Virus record (IMG/VR): IMGVR_UViG_3300009169_000010
Location: 1 to 36,197 of that record
Strand: one strand, 5' to 3'
DNA: 36,197 nucleotides
Source: a virus
Made by a program: the position numbers and the translations under genes. Within the stretch, counting starts at the first letter, position 1; each line of letters begins with the position of its first letter. Of the stretch, positions 29,980 to 36,197 are shown piece by piece. The notes below the pieces were generated by a model. It did not search any database, was not told the origin of the DNA, and worked only from the letters and a program-made list of their open reading frames with translations.

Positions 29980-30008
29980 ATTATAAGCATTCCCTGGGGA
30001 TTTGTCAA
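29980..30008 (-). promoter_or_regulatory. Perfect consensus sigma70 promoter (main early promoter)
   Basis: Minus strand TTGACA (30008-30003), exactly 17 bases, TATAAT (29985-29980). All 12 consensus bases match with ideal spacing, in the only gap between the last late gene and the first early gene. Confidence 0.9.
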
Positions 30009-30020
30009 GATATTTGGGAT

Positions 30021-30365
30021 CTAATTTCTTGGCTTGGATGATCGGCCATTGCCAAGCCTTTTTGGCATATCCATATAAATTTGGGTGGTGAGCTTGATAT
30101 TTTCTTCAATCACCCTTTCCAATTTTTCAATCCGATTTATTATTTCTTCGAATTTGATTTCCATTTTTATAATTCGATCATGCCTTTCAGAAGCATTTTT
30201 TTCTATGCCATGGATATTTGATTTTATATGATCGAATTCTTTTACACATGGATCCTTTATATCCTTTGCTTTTGCCTTCACTATTGCCCCCGTTATGATG
30301 GCCACCGATCCGATGATGGCCGATGCCCCGCCAATCACTAAAACAACCAATTGAAAATAATTCAT
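30021..30365 (-). CDS. Membrane protein with N-terminal anchor and coiled coil
   Basis: A 114-aa protein: a membrane helix (residues 4-29, LVVLVIGGASAIIGSVAIIT) followed by a charged region and a coiled coil (IIKMEIKFEEIINRIEKLER) and a short basic end. Topology is like small phage lysis accessories (XhlA-type, though there the anchor is at the other end) or a short i-spanin. ATGA overlap with the holin-like gene and GGCGGTGA upstream. Last gene of the late operon. Confidence 0.55.
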   Translation of the reverse strand: MNYFQLVVLVIGGASAIIGSVAIITGAIVKAKAKDIKDPCVKEFDHIKSNIHGIEKNASERHDRIIKMEIKFEEIINRIEKLERVIEENIKLTTQIYMDMPKRLGNGRSSKPRN

Positions 30366-30583
30366 TTTTCACCGCCTGGATCGGAAGCCCCGCTTTTATC
30401 CTTCCATCCGAAATAAAGCTTCAAGGCCGAATATCCGAAGGTGGCCACAATGGAAGCGGCAAGCCAAGCCCAATCACCGATCTTCCCATGAAGCTTCAGA
30501 TATTGGGCCATCACAAAAAGGGCGATGGAAAGAAGGAATTTCCTGGATGTGATTTTCAAAATGAATATCTTGAATTTATTCAT
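30362..30583 (-). CDS. Holin-like protein with two membrane segments
   Basis: A 73-aa protein starting at ATG 30583 behind GGGGGAAG. Two hydrophobic stretches (FLLSIALFVMAQYL and WAWLAASIVATFGYSALKL), a short turn with charged residues between, and a charged C terminus. Size and topology fit class II holins that make the membrane hole letting endolysin out. It is far from the CHAP gene but at the end of the late operon. Confidence 0.6.
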   Translation of the reverse strand: MNKFKIFILKITSRKFLLSIALFVMAQYLKLHGKIGDWAWLAASIVATFGYSALKLYFGWKDKSGASDPGGEK

Positions 30584-30592
30584 GCTTCCCCC

Positions 30593-30622
30593 ATTATAAA
30601 ATGATGGCGGCCAGGATGACAA
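30593..30622 (-). promoter_or_regulatory. Candidate promoter for holin-like gene
   Basis: Minus strand TTGTCA (30622-30617), 18-base spacer, TATAAT (30598-30593). The -10 overlaps the stop of the glycosidase-like gene and may arise by chance from that TAA, so the call rests on the -35 and spacing. Confidence 0.4.
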
Positions 30623-31997
30623 GGCCAATTATGCCAATTCCGGCCAAGATCACTTTTTTATTATTCCCCCAAAAGATTTCCCATTTGGAAAAAGAATTCC
30701 CATCCGGGACAGGATCAGGCTGGGGATCCGGGACAGGATCCGGGACAGGATCCGGCCGCTTCTTTCCCAATGACCACGGCGGAATCCCATATCGCTTTTC
30801 ATAGGATCGGCCCAGGGCCACGGCGTTTTCCATATAAGCATCATCCTTCAAATTTTGCGGAAGCACCGCCAGCCAAGGATTCTTCTTCCCGCATTTGGCC
30901 AGGATGGCATCGAAATTTTTCCCGGTGGCTTCTGCATTGAATCGGCAGTAAATGATCCGGCCTTTCGAATCCTTCAGCAAATCCACCTTCGAAGCCCAGG
31001 GGGAAACCTTCCCTGTTTTTTTGTCGATGGCCGAAGCCCCATCGGTGGATCCATCGCCTTCGCCGCTGTTCATATCCGAAAACCATCCCATGAATATTCG
31101 GCCATCTTGGCTTATTTGGGATCCATCCCAGCCGCCCAGGCCATGGATTTCCCGGTGAACATCATTCCATGCCGGATCAATCCTTTCAGCGATGCGATTG
31201 ATATGTGTTTGCAAAGATTTATTGGCTTCAATTATTTCCCATTTCCGGCCATTCGATTTGATATTATTCAAGCCATGGGTGGCCCCCCATCCCATATCGC
31301 TTTTCTTGATCCCCCAATGCTTCACCAAATATTCGGCGATGCGAAAAACATATAAGGCATCAGGAAGGATGGGGATGGTTTTCCCGGCATATTTCCCGGA
31401 TGGGATTTTATATGAAATCGGATCCTGATTCCTGGCGGTCAATTCATTGCCAATTTTGATCTGCATCTTCCCAGGATATTTTTCCCCCACCTTGGAAAAT
31501 ATTTTCATTACTGCATCAATATATTTCAAGGTGATATCCCAATCCACATCAAAATAATATCGATCCCCCTGGATGTTCATTATCTTGAATTGCTTTGGCT
31601 TTACTTCCCATTTATAAGGATTCGGGGCGTAGTGATGATATTGGCAATTGTCAAAAAGGTGGCCCCGAAGATATAAATTATTTGGTTCAATGGCCAGGGC
31701 CACCATCATAAATTCTTCCATGATGGCTTCCCATTCGGGATTGATCTTTGATAGATCATATAATCCACCATTGAAAACAAAAGGGCAAAGCAAGGTTTCC
31801 GGCTTCAATGATTCCCATGGGCTTTGACTTAAAAAAGCGATGGAATTGATCCCGGCTTTATGGGCCACCTTGTCAACATAATCTTCCAGGGCGGGCCTAT
31901 TCAATTTGAATGATCCTATCTTTCCAGATATGAAACCCCTGGGGCCATTCGAAAAAGCTTCCAAAAGATCGGATCCAATAAATTTTTTATCTTTCAT
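30594..31997 (-). CDS. C-terminally anchored TIM-barrel glycoside hydrolase-like protein
   Basis: A 467-aa protein. The large N-terminal domain looks like a clan-A glycosidase barrel: LEDYVDKVAHKAGINSIAFL, YLRGHLFDNCQYHHYAPNPY, and QIKIGNELTARNQD, where Asn-Glu matches the acid/base residue at strand 4. A linker of repeated Asp-Pro-Val-Pro units (encoded by 12-bp repeats at 30702-30755) leads to FSKWEIFWGNNKKVILAGIG and a terminal membrane helix. ATG 31997 follows GGGGGCAAT. A tail protein that digests surface glycan is expected here, but the membrane anchor is odd for a virion protein; it could be kept in the host membrane or act as lysis aid. Confidence 0.6.
   Translation of the reverse strand: MKDKKFIGSDLLEAFSNGPRGFISGKIGSFKLNRPALEDYVDKVAHKAGINSIAFLSQSPWESLKPETLLCPFVFNGGLYDLSKINPEWEAIMEEFMMVALAIEPNNLYLRGHLFDNCQYHHYAPNPYKWEVKPKQFKIMNIQGDRYYFDVDWDITLKYIDAVMKIFSKVGEKYPGKMQIKIGNELTARNQDPISYKIPSGKYAGKTIPILPDALYVFRIAEYLVKHWGIKKSDMGWGATHGLNNIKSNGRKWEIIEANKSLQTHINRIAERIDPAWNDVHREIHGLGGWDGSQISQDGRIFMGWFSDMNSGEGDGSTDGASAIDKKTGKVSPWASKVDLLKDSKGRIIYCRFNAEATGKNFDAILAKCGKKNPWLAVLPQNLKDDAYMENAVALGRSYEKRYGIPPWSLGKKRPDPVPDPVPDPQPDPVPDGNSFSKWEIFWGNNKKVILAGIGIIGLVILAAIIL
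30702..30755. repeat. 12-bp tandem repeats encoding Asp-Pro linker
   Basis: The unit ATCCGGGACAGG (plus strand) recurs three times, with one diverged insert, and encodes the Pro-Val-Pro-Asp linker of the glycosidase-like protein. Unit length keeps the frame, so linker length can vary. Confidence 0.7.
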
Positions 31998-32007
31998 ATT
32001 GCCCCCA

Positions 32008-32922
32008 TTAATTGACCGAAATATGCCAAGCGATTTTCCCGCCCTTCTTCGCCGTGGGTTCATTTATCTTGATGTAATTAAATGCCCCGGTGGTGCAAAA
32101 AGAAATAATTTCTATTTCATCCGTTCCGGTGGCTGTATTGATGTTTGCCAATGATGAAAATCCGCTTGTGGCTTTTGTTTTGGCCGTCCCCCAGGAAGCC
32201 GGGGAAGCGGCAATATAGATTTTTATGGCATCATCGACAATCGTTTTTTTGGTATCATTCACCCCAGCCCCGGAAATTCCAGTTGAAGGAATGGCATCAG
32301 CATCCGCACAGGCGGCAATGGCCGGGGTGGCATAATCGGTATATCCTTCCACCGCCACAGTATGGGCATGATTCGCCGCCGCCGGGATTGTCCCGGCCGG
32401 GGTGAATTGGTGATTATGGGCGGTAACATCGGAAACAGTATAGGCGTTATTTGTCGTGCCAACCGATCCGGTGAAAATGTGATTATGCGCCCCAGCATTT
32501 CCAGTATTTACCGAATCGGAAAAATAATGCCGATGGGATGATTGGGTGTGAACATGATCCGGGGCGGCGAAGGTGGCCCCCCCGTGATTATGGGAAGGCA
32601 ATTCGGTATAATGGAATTCGGGGAATGTCAATCCAAGCAATTTTAATTTTATGGTGGTGGCCCCATCGAAGGCATTGAAGAAAAATATTATATCGGAATT
32701 CGAATCTATTTGATCCACCCCATGATAAACCCTTTCTTGGCTTCTGGATCTTTCGATATATTTTTCTTCTTCCCCGATTTTGATCTTCAAAACATAATCG
32801 CCATCTTCAAGCTTCACCCGGACTTCTTCTTCTTCCATGGCGGCCGAATCGCCATATCCAAGCTTTTTCATCAGATTGGCCACAGCCACAGTAAATTTAT
32901 CACCCCTTGCAAAAAAAGCCAT
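32008..32922 (-). CDS. Tail fibre protein with HxH metal-site motifs
   Basis: A 304-aa fibre-like protein. After a charged N-terminal domain (about 1-75) come six His-x-His motifs between residues 110 and 190: HNH, HVH, HRH, HNH, HNH and HAH, with Thr/Ala/Gly-rich spacers. In T4 gp37 such HxH motifs coordinate a line of iron ions inside a trimeric needle. The C-terminal part is Ala/Thr rich and ends TAKKGGKIAWHISVN. ATG 32922 has GGGGGG upstream. Likely trimeric and host-binding. Confidence 0.72.
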   Translation of the reverse strand: MAFFARGDKFTVAVANLMKKLGYGDSAAMEEEEVRVKLEDGDYVLKIKIGEEEKYIERSRSQERVYHGVDQIDSNSDIIFFFNAFDGATTIKLKLLGLTFPEFHYTELPSHNHGGATFAAPDHVHTQSSHRHYFSDSVNTGNAGAHNHIFTGSVGTTNNAYTVSDVTAHNHQFTPAGTIPAAANHAHTVAVEGYTDYATPAIAACADADAIPSTGISGAGVNDTKKTIVDDAIKIYIAASPASWGTAKTKATSGFSSLANINTATGTDEIEIISFCTTGAFNYIKINEPTAKKGGKIAWHISVN

Positions 32923-32933
32923 GTTCGCCCCCC

Positions 32934-34868
32934 TTATAATAAAATTCCCACATCCGAATCCCCTTCATCCATTAAAAGATGCACATCGGAATCTTCCGAA
33001 TCCAAAAGGGTGATCAATCCATTATTTATTTCCGATATGTCAAGCCCTTCGATTTCCATCCAGCGGGCGGCCCCATTCACCCCGATCCGATAAATTTGAA
33101 CCATGCGATATTCATCAGGATATAAGCCCCGGCCATATTGAATCGAAATCACATCCCCAAGATCCAGGCCGATCATCTTCCCAAGATTCCCTTTGGCTTG
33201 ATGCCAAACCAATTTATTCTTTTTGAAAAATAAAACCCCGGCAGTAATATCCCGGCTTGTTTCATCGCCCTTCACATATCGAAGATCAATATTATCCGGC
33301 TTGGCCGCCCATAATGATTCATCTTCCACATCGGCCGGAAGGCGGTGGAAATAGTTTTTTCTGAAATGAAACCAATACATTCTTTTATATTCATCAGTAA
33401 TTTCTTCGATGTTTTGATAATACATATAATCCGAAATGAATTGCTTCGGAAGCTTGAATGAAGATTCTTGTGTCCCCCATTCCAGAACCTTTATTTTTAC
33501 ATTCCCATTGGCTTGCTTAAAAATCAAGCAATCGAAATTCACCGAAAGATTCTTGAAAAATTCCCCCCATCGCAAATCCGAATTGATGATGATGGCCGAA
33601 TCGGCATAAGCCCGGGCGGTATAGATTTCTTCGGCATCTGAAATCCCATCGATCACAAAGGATCCCCAATCTTCATTTATTCTATTTAAAATGGTGGCCG
33701 GATTGTCGATGATGACTCCATTATTCGATCTTCCATAAGCATTGAAATATACTTCCAGATCATTGCTTGAATCCGGGAAAAAGATATAGGCCCGCCCCAT
33801 GATTTCAGCTTTATCCACATAAATTGATTTGCTTGCTGTCCCGGTGGCCCCCCGGCCAATCAAAAAAAGATATGCGGTATATGATGCGTGAGCCAAGAAA
33901 TCTATTTCATATTTCGTCCATTCCCCCGTCCCTTCGATTTCAATAAATCCGGCCGATGCGGCCCATGAACCATCGGCGGTCAAAAAAACATTGCTCAAGC
34001 TATTTCTCAAGCGAATATGAACGGATGCCCCGATTGGTGTTTTATGCCAAAAGGAAATCTTATAAGGGGCCGAAGCAATCAATGAAAGGTTTTGGGTGAT
34101 TTGGGCATTATTTTCGCTTCCATCCACATCAAATCTGCATGAATAATCCCCATCATAGACTTCCGAAGATTCTTGATTCACAGTAGAAGATCCAGAAACA
34201 GATTCCGTCCAGCTTGTCAAATTTGTGGCACTTGCCCAATCTTCCAATCCGCCATCGGTCAACCTTCTTCCGGTGTCAAATGTGCAAAGGGAAGATATAT
34301 CTGATCCATTGGCATCGAAAACAGAAATGAATGATAAAACCTCATGCCAACAAGCAAGATATTTCCCATCATCGATTCTATAAGCGGCCAGCATTCCTTC
34401 CCCAGCCCCATCAGTATCATCCGCTGTCCCGTAAATCAGATTCCCATATTTCCCTTCATTTTCGGCCGGGACATTTGGGAAATCTTCCTTCTTGATCATT
34501 TGATTCATGGAAAGATCCAATTCGGCGGAATTGGTGTCAACCACAATTCGGAATTCTTCCAGATTGCATTTCGGAAGCCTGGATATTTGCCCTTTAAAAA
34601 ATAGGATATCATCGATATAATATTCGGCCACGGCATCTTTGATATACTGATCGGCCCCACTCATTTTCAAAGAAAAATAATCATTCAAATTCGAAAGCAC
34701 TATTTCGATTGATGAATTTTCAAAATTCTTCGATTCATTGATGGCCCTGGAAATATTTGAAACCGATTTCAAATATGGCTTCGATTGGCCGCCGCTGATT
34801 TCTTCGATGGTTTTGGAATAGCATTCCACCCCCGAAGAAGGCCAAGTGATTTCAACCCTTTCCGCCAT
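32934..34868 (-). CDS. Large tail-tip protein with carbohydrate-binding-like domain
   Basis: A 644-aa protein. The N-terminal part resembles tail hub/baseplate domains (VEITWPSSGVECYSKTIEEI; FKGQISRLPKC). A jelly-roll-like insert (about 205-355: LTDGGLEDWASATNLTSWTE, YKISFWHKTP, GEWTKYEIDFLAH, SIYVDKAEI) is typical of CBM4/9-type carbohydrate modules. The rest (WGEFFKNLSVNFDCLIFKQA, LGKMIGLDLGDVISIQYGRG) matches C-terminal hub domains. ATG 34868 (TAATG overlap) is preferred over TTG 34895. It likely touches a surface polysaccharide. Confidence 0.72.
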   Translation of the reverse strand: MAERVEITWPSSGVECYSKTIEEISGGQSKPYLKSVSNISRAINESKNFENSSIEIVLSNLNDYFSLKMSGADQYIKDAVAEYYIDDILFFKGQISRLPKCNLEEFRIVVDTNSAELDLSMNQMIKKEDFPNVPAENEGKYGNLIYGTADDTDGAGEGMLAAYRIDDGKYLACWHEVLSFISVFDANGSDISSLCTFDTGRRLTDGGLEDWASATNLTSWTESVSGSSTVNQESSEVYDGDYSCRFDVDGSENNAQITQNLSLIASAPYKISFWHKTPIGASVHIRLRNSLSNVFLTADGSWAASAGFIEIEGTGEWTKYEIDFLAHASYTAYLFLIGRGATGTASKSIYVDKAEIMGRAYIFFPDSSNDLEVYFNAYGRSNNGVIIDNPATILNRINEDWGSFVIDGISDAEEIYTARAYADSAIIINSDLRWGEFFKNLSVNFDCLIFKQANGNVKIKVLEWGTQESSFKLPKQFISDYMYYQNIEEITDEYKRMYWFHFRKNYFHRLPADVEDESLWAAKPDNIDLRYVKGDETSRDITAGVLFFKKNKLVWHQAKGNLGKMIGLDLGDVISIQYGRGLYPDEYRMVQIYRIGVNGAARWMEIEGLDISEINNGLITLLDSEDSDVHLLMDEGDSDVGILL

Positions 34869-35596
34869 TATGCCCCGCCATTGGGATTCATCCAAAATTC
34901 AATCACCCCGGCGGAATAACCACGGCGAAGGGCCGATTCAAGTTTGCTTTGGGTGATTGCTCCATGGTAACAGGCGGCCGCTGATGAATCTGGAATAAAT
35001 ATAGAATATTCTTCTTCAAGAAGATCTTCCAGGATGGCCCTTTCAGCGGCGGTCAAAAGGGAAAATGGAAGGCGAAAACCCCTGGCCCGCCCCCGGATGT
35101 TTTGGAAAAATTGGCCATCGATTTCATCCACAGTTTTCATCACTTTGAAAATATCGAAATAACTATCATTGAAATTTTTTGTCAATGGGCAATTTATCCC
35201 CAAAAATGATTCACCAATTTCCACATAATCCCCGGAATCCAGCACCACCGAAAATCCCATGTATCGATAATTTTTTGATGCCGGAAGAATTTGATAAATA
35301 TTGCCCGCCGCCCAAGTTAAATCAATTTCTTCGGCCACGGCCGTCCAGGCATTCGATGAAAATTGGATCTTGATGGCGGCATCATCTGGAATATTGTGAT
35401 TGATCAGGGCCACCGCATCGATGGTTTGGGCGGATCCGAAATCCCATCTTGGCAAGGCTGTTTTCCCGGTGGATCGATATACAAGCCCGGGGATCCCATC
35501 GATCAGATTTTCGGCCGGATAATCGGTATCTTCATTCGCACAAACCGGGGCCGCCAAATTTGCGATATTCCCAATCAGAAATGATCCATTCGCCAT
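34868..35596 (-). CDS. Tail-tip protein with discoidin-like domain (distal-tail-like)
   Basis: A 242-aa protein right after the tape measure. DYPAENLIDGIPGLVYRSTG, then LPRWDFGSAQTIDAVALINH and YVEIGESFLG form an F5/8-type (discoidin-like) beta sandwich; the second half (QFFQNIRGRARGFRLPFSLL, ILEDLLEEEYSIFIPD) resembles distal tail-type folds. It probably attaches the tail tip to the tube and contacts surface sugars. ATG 35596 begins two bases after the tape measure TAA. Confidence 0.68.
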   Translation of the reverse strand: MANGSFLIGNIANLAAPVCANEDTDYPAENLIDGIPGLVYRSTGKTALPRWDFGSAQTIDAVALINHNIPDDAAIKIQFSSNAWTAVAEEIDLTWAAGNIYQILPASKNYRYMGFSVVLDSGDYVEIGESFLGINCPLTKNFNDSYFDIFKVMKTVDEIDGQFFQNIRGRARGFRLPFSLLTAAERAILEDLLEEEYSIFIPDSSAAACYHGAITQSKLESALRRGYSAGVIEFWMNPNGGA

Positions 35597-35597
35597 T

Positions 35598-36197
35598 TTA
35601 ATTCATCCTTCGGGCCATCGCCGTATAAATTTCATCGGTGATCCCCCGTAAATTATCTTTAACCACAATGGCCAGCCCATCCACCAAGTCTTGGCTGTCA
35701 ATCCCGCTTTTGGGTGAAACATTTATATTCCAGGTTCCATAAATATTGATCGGCATCCCGCCCCCAGGCAATCCCCTGGATCCATGAACGGCCGGGGATC
35801 CTTTTTTATTGATGATCACTTCTTCGCCTTCATGGGCTTGAATAATTGTATCAGCCGCCAAAGATGGGGAATAATATCCGATGGCGGCCGATTTGCCCGG
35901 GGGCCGCTTTTTCGGCGGCTTGATGGTTTCATCATATTGATTGAATTCTTCGGCTTCATCATTCAGATCCTTGAAAGCATCGGTGGTTTTGGAAATGGCT
36001 TGTGGGAAAGCATTCTTAAATATATTCACCAAATCTTTCAAGGATGCCGACATTTCCCCGAAAATTTCTTCTTGCGATTTATAATTTTCAAGATTTATAT
36101 TTTCCGCCTTGGCTTTATCGATCAAAGCTTGGGTGGAAGCATCTATTGTCAACCCGTATTCGCTTTGAAGGAATGCCATCCTGGCCAGCATCGGGGC
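35598..36197 (-). CDS. Tape measure protein, C-terminal part (joins 1-2247)
   Basis: Last part of the 907-aa tape measure. Beyond the join (36074 downward, 159 codons including stop) it contains an acidic linker (FKDLNDEAEEFNQYDE), a Lys/Pro stretch PPKKRPPGK, and a C-terminal domain with AHEGEEVIINKKGSPA and GGGMPINIYGTWNI, the gp-typical 'H.GE.Vip' tape measure end, closing YTAMARRMN. TAA at 35600-35598. Bases 36075-36197 duplicate 1-123. Confidence 0.9.
   Translation of the reverse strand, partial: APMLARMAFLQSEYGLTIDASTQALIDKAKAENINLENYKSQEEIFGEMSASLKDLVNIFKNAFPQAISKTTDAFKDLNDEAEEFNQYDETIKPPKKRPPGKSAAIGYYSPSLAADTIIQAHEGEEVIINKKGSPAVHGSRGLPGGGMPINIYGTWNINVSPKSGIDSQDLVDGLAIVVKDNLRGITDEIYTAMARRMN
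36075..36197. repeat. Terminal direct repeat, right copy
   Basis: Identical to 1-123; see the left copy. It lies inside the tape measure gene. Confidence 0.95.

Noticed and set aside
1-36197. tRNA genes, CRISPR arrays, insertion sequences
   Set aside because: No cloverleaf-like segment, spaced repeat array or transposase was seen; gaps between genes are too short for most of these.

Overview
The window is a complete or near-complete genome of a tailed double-stranded DNA phage with siphovirus-type tail genes. The first 123 bases (1-123) are repeated exactly at the end (36075-36197), so the contig closes into a circle of about 36,074 bp, and the tape measure gene runs across the join. Every gene I can support lies on the minus strand, so transcription runs from high to low coordinates. 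Genes are packed with 4-base (ATGA), 5-base (TAATG) or 8-base start/stop overlaps. TGA is used as a stop throughout, so the host uses the standard code. Promoters of sigma70 type and Shine-Dalgarno sites indicate a bacterial host; an inner-membrane coiled-coil (spanin-like) protein weakly suggests a diderm. No integrase, tRNA or CRISPR array was seen. The sequence could be metagenomic; nothing in it names the host.

Read in transcription order. Early region (about 30.0 to 25.2 kb): a perfect consensus promoter with an overlapping palindromic operator, a second strong promoter, a string of small zinc-ribbon and other small proteins (one resembling ribosome modulation factor, one a 40-residue membrane peptide), then a recombination set (putative annealing protein, RecB-like exonuclease, coiled-coil partner) and two small DNA-binding proteins (winged-helix-like and ribbon-helix-helix) that share a 28-bp direct repeat. 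Replication and middle region (25.2 to 19 kb): a replication initiator with seven tandem GGAAA units between its domains, a VRR-NUC nuclease, a CHAP endolysin, a membrane-anchored lytic transglycosylase, an HTH protein, two Cys-motif radical-SAM-type proteins (one Gp37/Gp68-like) and a glycosyltransferase. Then a spanin-like protein, a tail-anchored protein, a 30-residue peptide and a SLOG-fold protein.

Head region (17.8 to 4.2 kb): small and large terminase, portal, then a five-to-six-gene glycan cassette inserted between portal and minor head protein (MptE-like GT, three GT2-type proteins, a methyltransferase, an archaeal riboflavin-kinase-like protein), a minor head protein split over three overlapping reading frames and ending in a HEFAH metalloprotease domain, scaffold, major capsid and connector proteins. 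Tail region (4.2 kb through the join to 30.0 kb): tail tube, G/GT chaperones linked by a T TTT TTG -1 frameshift site, tape measure (907 aa), tail-tip proteins with discoidin-like and carbohydrate-binding-like domains, a fibre rich in HxH motifs, a C-terminally anchored TIM-barrel glycosidase-like protein, and two small membrane proteins (holin candidates).

Genome-wide, GAG/CTC is extremely scarce (hand counts: 1 in 9001-10020, 0 in 20161-20760), GATC is strongly enriched (19 in 9001-10020), and most ribosome binding sites read GGGGG rather than GGAGG. The best candidates for undescribed biology are the glycan cassette in the head operon, the radical SAM/glycosyltransferase cluster, the SLOG/tail-anchor/micropeptide operon, and the GAG-depleted sequence style.
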